Of a stretch of 64,000 nucleotides of DNA, positions 25,003 through 31,595 are shown piece by piece (within the stretch, counting starts at the first letter, position 1; every line of letters begins with the position of its first letter). Under the pieces are notes generated by a model. The model was not told the origin of the DNA and made no database searches. It was given only the letters and a program-made list of their open reading frames with translations. The stretch is taken from positions 434,001-498,000 of the forward strand of contig NZ_JBFNXH010000001.1 in the NCBI RefSeq assembly GCF_040812395.1. The letters are read 5' to 3'. The position numbers and the translations under genes were made by a program. Source of the stretch: Paenibacillus_E sp040812395 (GTDB lineage: Bacteria; Bacillota; Bacilli; Paenibacillales; NBRC-103111).

Positions 25003-25182
25003 TTATATACCGTCGCCTAACGTCGTAGTGTAAGCGAATATGAGAAATGATCCGATGAAGAATCCGAACCAGAACGGAAGCCCGGTCAGCACCGCGATTC
25101 CAAGCGCGAGGACGGATATAAATCCGATGACTACCGCGCCTACGATAATAAACATGAGAATTGCGCCTATAATGTCACGCAT
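25003..25182 (-). CDS. Two-span membrane micro-protein (59 aa)
   Basis: Two long hydrophobic stretches (residues about 4-30 and 33-52) with a short PFW turn form a membrane hairpin, preceded by AAAGGAGCG. No family recognised. It follows the probable ssDNA-binding protein gene. Confidence 0.6.
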   Translation of the reverse strand: MRDIIGAILMFIIVGAVVIGFISVLALGIAVLTGLPFWFGFFIGSFLIFAYTTTLGDGI

Positions 25183-25232
25183 ACAATCCGCTCCTTTACG
25201 ATAATTTCCGTTATCTCAGCGCGACCGACGCG

Positions 25233-26030
25233 CTAAAAGTTCAGCGTTGATGGTGGCGCGTCCGAATCGATCGGCTTAACATCGGCGTCCGCTTTGGGCG
25301 CGCTGTCGCCGCCGTAAGTCAGGCCGAGGCGGCCGATATCGAAGCCCGCGATTACTAAGTTCTTGATTTGCTCCGCTTCGTCCGCAACGTACAGGCACGT
25401 TTCCAACGATTCCATATCGAACGGGGACGCGCCAAGTTTCGCGTAATTCTCGCGCTGCTTATCCGTCAAGTCTTCGTCCATATCGATAATCGGACTTAGC
25501 GCGACGACGGCGCTTGTGGATTCGCCCGTTTTCGACAGTTCGAACGCAATCTTGCCGAGCTTGTTCGCATATTTCTGGATGACCGCCTTAATCGTCTTCT
25601 CCTGCTTGGGCGACAGATCGACTACGATATCCTTACCGGAATCCAAATCGTAGAAGGCGCGCAGGAACCGAGGTTTTCCGCGATATAAGTAAGCTTCGTC
25701 CGTCAGCTTCTTAACGTCCGCTTCTGATGCGCCCGCATCTTTTGCCGCGTCAGCTTCGGTATAAAGCGACTCGGCTGCGCGATCCCATACGGTCGCGTTA
25801 CCGGTTACGAAGCCTTTAGCGTTACGGCTGGCGGGGTTCTTCGGCACGAACGTATTGACCTTCTTGAAGATCGAATACCCGTAATACTCCGCCACATCCG
25901 CAACAGATTTTACGCCGACCTTGTACGATGTGCCGGATTTGAGCGATACAATCGGACTGTCCTTCGCGCCTCCGTCGTTAGTAACTGCGGAATTAACCGC
26001 GTCGGCACCGCGTTTTGTGAACAAACTCAT
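25233..26030 (-). CDS. Probable phage single-stranded DNA-binding protein
   Basis: The 265-residue protein has an N-terminal MSLFTKRGADAVNSA, a beta-rich core with many aromatic and basic residues (YYGYSIFKKVNTFVPKNP) and an acidic, proline-ending tail (DADVKPIDSDAPP). This is the layout of gp32/SPO1-type phage SSBs, whose tail recruits replication partners. The assignment is by architecture and by position among replication genes, not a clear motif. A 190-base structured leader separates it from promoter motif copy A. Confidence 0.55.
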   Translation of the reverse strand: MSLFTKRGADAVNSAVTNDGGAKDSPIVSLKSGTSYKVGVKSVADVAEYYGYSIFKKVNTFVPKNPASRNAKGFVTGNATVWDRAAESLYTEADAAKDAGASEADVKKLTDEAYLYRGKPRFLRAFYDLDSGKDIVVDLSPKQEKTIKAVIQKYANKLGKIAFELSKTGESTSAVVALSPIIDMDEDLTDKQRENYAKLGASPFDMESLETCLYVADEAEQIKNLVIAGFDIGRLGLTYGGDSAPKADADVKPIDSDAPPSTLNF

Positions 26031-26101
26031 TCGATCACGTTCCCCTCGTTAATTTACGTCATATTACGTTGACGCTACGCCGGATTTCGGATGACTTTCC
26101 C

Positions 26102-26186
26102 GCGTCCGACACACGATACCTAACGGCTTACCGTCGGATGGATCACCGGCTACCACCGTCTGCGTTAGATATCGTGTGGCCGACGC
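26102..26186 (-). ncRNA. Long imperfect hairpin in the 5' leader of the SSB-like gene
   Basis: GCGTC (26102-26106) pairs with GACGC (26182-26186). Inside a 3x3 internal loop, the 16-nt arm 26110-26125 pairs with 26163-26178 at 15 positions plus a G-U or mismatch. The 37-nt loop (26126-26162) has its own complementary GGTG/CACC-type blocks. It lies between the promoter motif (26218-26247) and the gene start (26030), so it would be transcribed as a structured leader. An autoregulatory site or RNA element is inferred. Confidence 0.55.
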
Positions 26187-26217
26187 AGGAACATCGGCCT
26201 CAACCGGTCACATTATG

Positions 26218-26247
26218 TTAATGTACGACCGTTCTTGTTTCGCACAC
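26218..26247 (-). promoter_or_regulatory. Phage bipartite promoter motif, copy A
   Basis: Minus sense: GTGTGCGAAA, 11 bases, GTACATTAA, a full consensus match. It overlaps no coding sequence on its strand except the gap before the 26249 gene's stop, and drives the structured leader and SSB-like gene. Confidence 0.8.
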
Positions 26248-26248
26248 T

Positions 26249-26773
26249 TTAAAGGGCCACCGAAAAACTTTCCGCCATCCTTACGACGCTGCGTCGGCTC
26301 TCCGCCAGCAAGCGGTCAATCTCCTTCAGACTGGCGCTCATGTCATTGAAGCGCACTTGTAGCGCATCCCTCTTTACCGCCGATCGAGCGGACAGCAACG
26401 CGCATTTTACGTCGATTATTTCGAGTTCTAGCGCATTCCTTTGCTCGATTAACGAACGTTCCTCCGCCACGGCTTTTGCGTTAAATTTCCGCAATTCCCT
26501 TTCGGCTACTTTGCGTAAAGTTTCCGTCCATTCCGCTCTCTTTTGTGCGGGAATGACAGTGTAAATAACATCGTCCGTTAGGCTTGCGTGAAATACGACG
26601 CCCCTTCCGAGAAAGACGCGGCGCATATTACCGGAGGAGTCCGGCGCATTTGTAACATACGCGGCACCCTCCATGCGCTGATTAATCCAGAGAATAGCGG
26701 AAGATTCCTCCTTTACGCCGAAACGCTCAACGACGCGTCTGCGAGCGTGTTCCGTTGCGTCCCATTTCATCAT
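26249..26773 (-). CDS. Unrecognised phage protein with C-terminal coiled coil (174 aa)
   Basis: A small N-terminal domain (HARRRVVERFGV, GAAYVTNAPDSSGNMRRVF, then a VVFHASLTDDVIYTVIP sheet) reads like the DUF4258/ParE-like group of RNase-fold domains. A long helical hairpin (residues about 85-165) follows. The N-terminal resemblance is weak and I do not assign activity. It overlaps the upstream gene by four bases (ATGA). Confidence 0.5.
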   Translation of the reverse strand: MMKWDATEHARRRVVERFGVKEESSAILWINQRMEGAAYVTNAPDSSGNMRRVFLGRGVVFHASLTDDVIYTVIPAQKRAEWTETLRKVAERELRKFNAKAVAEERSLIEQRNALELEIIDVKCALLSARSAVKRDALQVRFNDMSASLKEIDRLLAESRRSVVRMAESFSVAL

Positions 26774-26925
26774 GCGATCACCACGCCTTTTAGCGATTTC
26801 CGCGGCAAGTAGTCGGCGGGGTCTTCATATAACTTGGCGGCTCCGTTATAATGAAGCGTTGGATTGTGGCGAAATACCGCGGAAGATGAAACCATTGCGT
26901 TTTGTTTACGTATAATATCGTACAT
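26770..26925 (-). CDS. Small unrecognised phage protein (51 aa)
   Basis: The ATG at 26925 has GGAGG ten bases upstream. The frame ends in the ATGA overlap with the next gene. The product is polar and mixed (AKLYEDPADYLPRKSLKG). No family recognised. Confidence 0.5.
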   Translation of the reverse strand: MYDIIRKQNAMVSSSAVFRHNPTLHYNGAAKLYEDPADYLPRKSLKGVVIA

Positions 26926-27172
26926 ATCGTTAAAACCTCCGTTATTTTGCGTAATATTTCGTGACGCATAGCTAAATAAGCGTTGACACAGTCGAATTTT
27001 TTCGATAAAATACGAAATGTGAACGTGAGAATTGTTAAATTTTTCAAGTACGTATGGCGCGCGTTGTTTTCGCCCATACTTTTGGTAATGACAACTTGAC
27101 GCTATATGCTATAATGTAAGGAGAAAGCGGTATTCCGACGTAATGCCTATTCGCCGGACTCCGGTTTCCTCG
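26926..27172 (+). promoter_or_regulatory. Consensus plus-strand promoter in a gene-poor gap
   Basis: TTGACA (26983-26988), a 17-bp spacer and TAAAAT (27006-27011) make a near-perfect sigma-A promoter reading rightward, away from the leftward operon and antisense to the end of the sigma-like gene. No plus-strand gene with a ribosome site follows. A 26-codon GTG frame (27021-27101, hydrophobic and basic) has no site. A second weak promoter (ATGACA-16-TATAAT, near 27088-27115) follows. A small or antisense RNA is possible. Confidence 0.6.
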
Positions 27173-27820
27173 TTAGACGGCTAAGTAATCGCGTACATCC
27201 CCAAAACGATTGGCGTCGTAATGGCGTGATAATGCAGTCAACTTACGTCTAACAGTTTCGTGGTGATGTCCTAGCGCTTTAGCGAGCACCGTGATGGACG
27301 ACTTACCTTTATCAGTCCGTGTTTCTGTAACGATTAGCGTCGTTACTGGATCGTTAGCGCGATCCGAGAGGAAGTCGATTAGAGAAATCTGGTCGGCTTC
27401 TTTCTTTTTGTGCATTCGTTCTATTGCGAGATCTTCGGCGGAAATTCCGTCAGTCATGAGGTCGATGGTTACGGACGTTGGCGCGTCCTCGTCGTCATCT
27501 TCCTTCCGGACTGTCCGGTTAATACATTTACTTAGTCGGCGTAGGTTCGTTCGCTGTAAATTTGATCGCGCCCGGTTAATCCAGCGCGAAAGATAATTAG
27601 CGAAATCCCCCCGCGCGGAGTCCCATTTTTCGATCGCCTTCCATAACGAGTCGTGATATAGTGCGATCATTTCGGCCTCGTCTGTGCAAGTTCGTTTGGC
27701 GTCGAATCTAACACTACGTTTCCACTGCGGTTCGAACTCGTCGAAAATGGCGCGGAACGTGCCCTGGCATCTCGTCGTTTTGTACGCGATAATTAAGTTA
27801 TTCAGTTGTAGCTTCGTCAC
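27173..27820 (-). CDS. Sigma-70-like factor encoded by the phage
   Basis: The 215-residue protein has a region 2-like half (GTFRAIFDEFEPQWKRSV, AEMIALYHDSLWKAIEKW, GDFANYLSRWINRARSN), the same order as the core-binding and -10 helices of ECF-type sigma factors. A C-terminal HTH (SITVLAKALGHHHETVRRKL) fits region 4. It probably redirects host RNA polymerase. A copy of the bipartite promoter motif lies 41 bases upstream, so it may switch on itself and the other motif-bearing operons. Region 2 similarity is by pattern and should be checked by profile search. Confidence 0.7.
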   Translation of the reverse strand: MTKLQLNNLIIAYKTTRCQGTFRAIFDEFEPQWKRSVRFDAKRTCTDEAEMIALYHDSLWKAIEKWDSARGDFANYLSRWINRARSNLQRTNLRRLSKCINRTVRKEDDDEDAPTSVTIDLMTDGISAEDLAIERMHKKKEADQISLIDFLSDRANDPVTTLIVTETRTDKGKSSITVLAKALGHHHETVRRKLTALSRHYDANRFGDVRDYLAV

Positions 27821-27860
27821 TCATCGCTCACCTCATCGTGAATTTTCGTCTTACATTACG

Positions 27861-27890
27861 TTCATGTACGCTCGATTTACTTTCGCACAC
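27861..27890 (-). promoter_or_regulatory. Phage bipartite promoter motif, copy B
   Basis: Minus sense: GTGTGCGAAA, 11 bases, GTACATGAA. Full consensus, immediately upstream of the sigma-like gene. Confidence 0.8.
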
Positions 27891-27981
27891 ATTCGCGAAA
27901 ACTTTTTTAGAACTTTTTTCCTGCGCGCATCTCTGCTATTATTACGTTGTAACAAAATGCCAATAGGCGGAGGCTACGTCC

Positions 27982-28218
27982 TTGAAACGAGTCGAAATCG
28001 TTATGGGACGCTGTCTAATTCCGGACTTACTTACGGCGCGCGGCTGGATACAGATGGATATCGTCAACCGCACGTCATTAAGTACGTCCACCGTTTCGTC
28101 ATATTGTACGGAGGTCCGTCCGAGCATACCACTCAGAAACGCGTTATTGATAGCGCATGTTCTCGGAGTGAAGACGGAGGAGCTGTACTTATGGGAAATC
28201 GTTGAAGTCGAGGAGTAG
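27982..28218 (+). CDS. XRE-family helix-turn-helix regulator
   Basis: 78 residues, a single XRE domain (IPDLLTARGWIQMDIVNRTS, LSTSTVSSY, ALLIAHVLGVKTEELY). The TTG start at 27982 has GGCGGAGG eight bases upstream. An extended -10 (TGCTATTAT, near 27935-27945) provides a promoter in the gap shared with the divergent sigma-like gene. It is well placed to regulate that gene, the agr-like module or the lytic switch. It differs from the 3881 repressor in sequence, so a different operator is expected. Confidence 0.75.
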   Translation: MKRVEIVMGRCLIPDLLTARGWIQMDIVNRTSLSTSTVSSYCTEVRPSIPLRNALLIAHVLGVKTEELYLWEIVEVEE

Positions 28219-28430
28219 GCAGCGTGTGAGAGTTTCGGTTATTATACCGTTTCTCACGACGCCGATTCCACGATCGTGGAAAACGTGCTGCTGCGCTGCC
28301 GTTGACGATGCCTCCCCGTTTATGTTGCGGCATTTCCTATATACTAAAGTTTACCATGTTTTCCATCTTGTTGAAACGCAAGTGTTTGGGGGTAAACACT
28401 TCTATTGACAAGGCTTTAGGTTTGTGTTGT
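28219..28430. repeat. Convergent gap with two hairpins
   Basis: GTGAGA...TCTCAC flanking CGGT...ACCG (about 28224-28257) would end the plus-strand XRE transcript. AAGTGTTT (28380-28387) and AAACACTT (28394-28401) form a perfect 8-bp stem with a GGGGGT loop 3' of the LytTR gene. It could be a terminator or a regulator site. No gene is seen between them. Confidence 0.5.
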
Positions 28431-28823
28431 TCACCCTTTCACTATAGAAACCTCGGGGAACAGCCTCCTTAAAGCCTTAACTTTGATCGCGGCAATTTCT
28501 CCCCGTATGTCAGAATTAGCGAAAACCACTTCCGGTTTAAACATCGAATCAACTACCTTATCGACGTTTGCCATGTTGATTAGATTCGAGTTATCCGCGC
28601 GCCAGAAGCCGAAATCACTAAGCATATCCTCGACAGCACTGAGTGCCCCGTTTAAATTAAACGCGTAGTCACCGTCTAAAGCCCGAACTCTAAGCCGCCG
28701 GTCGTTCTTCGATAACTCGATGGAATCGATTAAAATGATTTCGTCAAGTGGAATTTTTATATGTGCCTTAAGTATTTTGCCATCTACTAATGAGCTACAC
28801 GACAATCTAAGTTTGTGTATCAT
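28431..28823 (-). CDS. Stand-alone LytTR DNA-binding protein of an agr-like module
   Basis: The 130-residue protein is essentially one LytTR domain. It has an EIILIDSIELSKNDRRL strand pair, DGDYAFNLNGALSAVEDML, then the DNA-contacting GFWRADNSNLINMANVDKVV that matches the F-R-x-H-x-S-x-L-V-N signature of AgrA. No receiver domain precedes it, so it is not a normal phosphorylated response regulator. It is the last gene after agrC-, agrB- and agrD-like genes in the same operon and is the likely output of the system. Confidence 0.8.
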   Translation of the reverse strand: MIHKLRLSCSSLVDGKILKAHIKIPLDEIILIDSIELSKNDRRLRVRALDGDYAFNLNGALSAVEDMLSDFGFWRADNSNLINMANVDKVVDSMFKPEVVFANSDIRGEIAAIKVKALRRLFPEVSIVKG

Positions 28824-28838
28824 AGGATGGGTTCCTTT

Positions 28839-28964
28839 CTATTTCTTCAAGAAGTTTTTTGGCGCTTCGATCTCGCCTATGCCGCCTTTAGCGATCACAA
28901 AGAATAAAAACGCTACTCCGTAAGAAGCTACGGACATAAATTTCGCGATATTTTTCATTTTCAT
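28839..28964 (-). CDS. AgrD-like signalling peptide precursor without cysteine (41 aa)
   Basis: A basic/amphipathic and hydrophobic N-terminus (MKMKNIAKFM, then SYGVAFLFFVIAKGG) precedes a charged tail GEIEAPKNFLKK. The tail matches the conserved AgrD C-terminus, the D/E-E-V/I-E-V/A-P-K-E/N-L pattern of staphylococci, where AgrB cuts. The expected ring-forming Cys (or Ser) four residues before the cut is absent; the nearest nucleophiles are Ser11 and Ser14, both 15 or more residues away. GGGAGGTG precedes the ATG, which overlaps the agrB stop (ATGA). The mature signal may be linear or use a large lactone ring. Confidence 0.7.
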   Translation of the reverse strand: MKMKNIAKFMSVASYGVAFLFFVIAKGGIGEIEAPKNFLKK

Positions 28965-29497
28965 AGTGGTTTCACCTCCCTTCGTGGAATCAACGTTAAT
29001 GCCTGCGCCAGGAACGCACCCGCAATAATCGGTGACTCAATCGCAAAGTTTACGGAAACGATCGCTATAGCCACGATTTTAAACGTTAGCTTCGCCCGCG
29101 CGCTGTCCGTCCACGCTGTATTGCGTAGGTTGGTTGGCGCGAGAAACGCAACAAGGACAACGCTCGCTACGTTCAAAATCGGTACATACGACAGGCTAAT
29201 CGGAATGAACGGAATCGCCGCGTAAATGACTGCGGTAACGATCGCGCAGAGGTCGAGCGATTTAAAATGGAAGCCTCCGCTGGACACGCGTAACACTGTA
29301 AACGCCGCGCCTGCGATCAACGTATCGGATAACCTACCGGTAAGCCACCCGAAAATGAGCGTCAGCACTACGATGGATACGAAATTTATTGTCACCGCGT
29401 ATTGGTAGACGAGGTTTTCGTGACCGCGCCTCTCGTCCGGGTCATGCTTTAACGTAAAATCAGCGAGCAAGCGTGACATATGTGTGGTAACGTTCAT
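28961..29497 (-). CDS. AgrB-like membrane peptidase
   Basis: 178 residues: an N-terminal cytoplasmic segment (MSRLLADFTLKHDPDERRGH), five to six hydrophobic helices and the active-site block SSGGFHFKSLDLC, in which His and Cys are seven residues apart exactly as in staphylococcal AgrB (His77/Cys84). It would remove the AgrD tail and cyclise or export the signal. The ATG at 29497 follows AAAGGA and overlaps the upstream stop; longer upstream frames overlap the receptor-like gene and are rejected. Confidence 0.85.
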   Translation of the reverse strand: MNVTTHMSRLLADFTLKHDPDERRGHENLVYQYAVTINFVSIVVLTLIFGWLTGRLSDTLIAGAAFTVLRVSSGGFHFKSLDLCAIVTAVIYAAIPFIPISLSYVPILNVASVVLVAFLAPTNLRNTAWTDSARAKLTFKIVAIAIVSVNFAIESPIIAGAFLAQALTLIPRREVKPL

Positions 29498-30171
29498 CGG
29501 CCGATATCCTTTCGCAGAGATAAATAAAGTAGAACAGCGAGCGATACTAGAAGTAGAGGGATAATAATTAAAATGTGCGTAATTGACTGAAACGTAAGTA
29601 TCCAATACATGAACGTCGAAATAGCAATTGTTCCTAATACATTCGCGAATGTGTCGAGTTTAGTTTTCCGCTCAATGATATACGGATCATGGGGCGGTAA
29701 ATCCACGTAGGTATAGCCTAGTCCGAAAAGATAAAGTAAGTAAGCTACCGCGAAGCACGCAATCTCCGTTCCTGCCTGAATTATGTACGTCCCGATCCCA
29801 AATACAGCACCCGCGTCGGATACGGTCACTAGACCGGTCCATAGCAATATCGGATAAACAATAAATTGAATCAGTAGAAACGTGATATACCCGATCGATG
29901 TTAGCGGGAATGCATAAAACGCGCTTGCTCGGATAACAAATCTTAACGCGAGTACGTAGAGAATAATTTGAATCGCCATGTCGCACTCCGTAATGTTAAG
30001 TACCGTCCTATTAATGAATGAAATGATCGATATTGTTACCGCGATGACGAGCAGTTTGTTGAAGTCGCGCCAAAACGGCCATCGGAATATTTTATAAATA
30101 AGGGCTAACGTTGCTAGTGAGTCTAAGGTGCCGAAAAATACGTTCAATAAAGAATCCGCCATCGGCTGCAC
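29494..30171 (-). CDS. AgrC-like membrane sensor lacking a histidine kinase domain
   Basis: 225 residues with about six membrane helices (near residues 10, 40, 75, 105, 135 and 195) and short loops, like the peptide-binding half of AgrC. It ends in RKDIGR with no dimerisation His or ATPase domain. The frame shows no sign of truncation by mutation: the stop overlaps agrB by four bases, the normal coupling in this operon. It may bind the peptide and act without phosphorylation, or titrate the host signal. GTG 30171 or the ATG three codons later could be the start. Confidence 0.65.
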   Translation of the reverse strand: MQPMADSLLNVFFGTLDSLATLALIYKIFRWPFWRDFNKLLVIAVTISIISFINRTVLNITECDMAIQIILYVLALRFVIRASAFYAFPLTSIGYITFLLIQFIVYPILLWTGLVTVSDAGAVFGIGTYIIQAGTEIACFAVAYLLYLFGLGYTYVDLPPHDPYIIERKTKLDTFANVLGTIAISTFMYWILTFQSITHILIIIPLLLVSLAVLLYLSLRKDIGR

Positions 30172-30180
30172 CGTCTTCTT

Positions 30181-31179
30181 CTATAATAATTTCGGAATTT
30201 TACTTCGGACTGACCGCGCGTCCTCCACGCGTGCCCTCACCGCACCCAACCCGCAGCTCACCGCCAGCTCGTTCGGATCTTTCCACCGCTTCGGATAGCC
30301 CGCCACCCTAACGTCGATCTTGCCGCGGAAGGCCGCGATAATCTGGCGCTTAAGATTCTGACCGGCCGCGTCATGATCCGCCATTACGATAAGCTGTTCG
30401 ATCGGCGACCGCAGAATGATATCGCGTTTCGTATCGTTAAAGGCGCTGCCGCCCGTTGCGATTCCGAATACGCCCGCCGCCGCAATTGTCATCGCGTCAA
30501 CTTCCGCCTCTACAATAACCGCGCGCTTTATATTCCGTTTGTAAGCGATATCTATTCCGTACACTAATTCGCGGATAGGACGCGCATTCGGTGCGTACCA
30601 AAAGACCTTCGTGTCTACGCGCCTATATTTTACGTTAGCGAGGTCGCCAGCCGCTGAAAACCACGGAAATGTAACGGCTTTCCTGCGCCTATCGTACCCC
30701 ACGCCGTATAATCGCTGTATTTCTTCCGGAATTCCGCGGCCTTCTAGGTACGGATGCCTATATGCTAATTCCGATAAAATCCGCTTATCTAGCGGGCGGC
30801 GGCGCTCCTCTATCGTCAGCTCCGGTACTTCAAGGACGTAATCTTCCGCGCTGGGGTCGGCGGGTTCGCCACCGTATTCCACTAAAAGGTATTCACGCGT
30901 CTCCCACTCGGTTTCATTTCGTAAAAAGGCGAGGAGCTTGACGAGTCCACCACGTTGCCATTCCGGATCTTCCGCGCCTAGGTCGCCCCAATTTCCGGCG
31001 CGAGCGGTGGTAGTGTCCGTTAGGTAAACGTAAAACGACGGGCTTTTATCGTATCGGAACGGACTTACGGCGATCAACTTATCCGCCTGCCATACCGCGC
31101 GGTACCATTCGAATTCGCGCAGCTCGCGTGTGACATCAACGGTGACTCGGCGACCGTTTATCGTAAGTGTGGCGGACAA
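30181..31179 (-). CDS. TOPRIM DNA primase
   Basis: 332 residues. The C-terminal half is a TOPRIM fold: VIVEAEVDAMTIAAAG (catalytic Glu), IATGGSAFN, then LIVMADHDAAGQNLKRQII (the D-x-D motif). An RNA-primer-making N-terminal region with KSPSFYVYL, as in the DnaG core, precedes it. No CHC2 zinc motif is seen, unlike cellular DnaG. It sits between helicase and agr-like genes, starting nine bases before the AgrC-like frame ends the gap. Confidence 0.85.
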   Translation of the reverse strand: MSATLTINGRRVTVDVTRELREFEWYRAVWQADKLIAVSPFRYDKSPSFYVYLTDTTTARAGNWGDLGAEDPEWQRGGLVKLLAFLRNETEWETREYLLVEYGGEPADPSAEDYVLEVPELTIEERRRPLDKRILSELAYRHPYLEGRGIPEEIQRLYGVGYDRRRKAVTFPWFSAAGDLANVKYRRVDTKVFWYAPNARPIRELVYGIDIAYKRNIKRAVIVEAEVDAMTIAAAGVFGIATGGSAFNDTKRDIILRSPIEQLIVMADHDAAGQNLKRQIIAAFRGKIDVRVAGYPKRWKDPNELAVSCGLGAVRARVEDARSVRSKIPKLL

Positions 31180-31197
31180 GTGCGGTCACCTCCGAAT

Positions 31198-31512
31198 TTA
31201 GTCACCCTTAAAGTAGCTAGAAATAGTCCTACTTGAATTAATTATTTTTTCGTAATCCCGCGTAAGTACGTACTCACTCGTATGTTCGTCGGACTTTAGT
31301 AAGCCTAATTTAATTTCAATATCTGATATGGCCGCTAGTATGATGCTTGACAGTAACTCTTGTTTAGAAAGCTTTAGTTTTCGCCTAATAAATTCAATTC
31401 TTCGGTTGTTAAACTTACTAAACGTCAGTGAGAAACGCACATCGTCTGTTTCTGATTCATTTTTAGATTTCTTTATCATCTCGTCAATTTTTGTGTTTAA
31501 AAATTCACTCAT
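31198..31512 (-). CDS. AT-rich small accessory protein, possible DNA-binding (104 aa)
   Basis: A Lys/Ser/Ile-rich helical protein: an N-terminal helix (FLNTKIDEMIKKSKN), SLTFSKFNNRRIEFIRRKLK, then LSKQELLSSIILAAI, reminiscent of a ribbon-helix-helix with extra helices. The composition is clearly more A/T-rich than its neighbours. It has its own sigma-A promoter (31549-31577) flanked by ATGCAT repeats. AGAGAGGTG supports ATG 31512. It looks like a self-regulated insertion between primase and helicase genes. Confidence 0.55.
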   Translation of the reverse strand: MSEFLNTKIDEMIKKSKNESETDDVRFSLTFSKFNNRRIEFIRRKLKLSKQELLSSIILAAISDIEIKLGLLKSDEHTSEYVLTRDYEKIINSSRTISSYFKGD

Positions 31513-31540
31513 TAATTGCACCTCTCTTTGAAGTTTTCCC

Positions 31541-31577
31541 ATGCATGAATAATAACACCAAATTTGATGCATGTAAA
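31541..31577 (-). promoter_or_regulatory. Sigma-A promoter of the AT-rich accessory gene, with ATGCAT repeats
   Basis: Minus sense: TTTACA (31572-31577), 17-bp spacer (31555-31571), TATTAT (31549-31554). ATGCAT occurs at 31541-31546 and 31567-31572, bracketing the -10 and touching the -35, consistent with autoregulation. Confidence 0.65.
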
Positions 31578-31595
31578 TACCTGGATTCTCTTAAT

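Noticed and set aside
26790..27077. Minus-strand 95-codon frame upstream of the 26770 gene
   Set aside because: It overlaps the well-supported 26770-26925 gene in another frame and has no ribosome site.
29494..30171. Decayed AgrC whose kinase domain was lost by a frameshift
   Set aside because: No kinase-like sequence follows in any frame; the stop overlaps agrB with normal coupling, so the short form looks intact.
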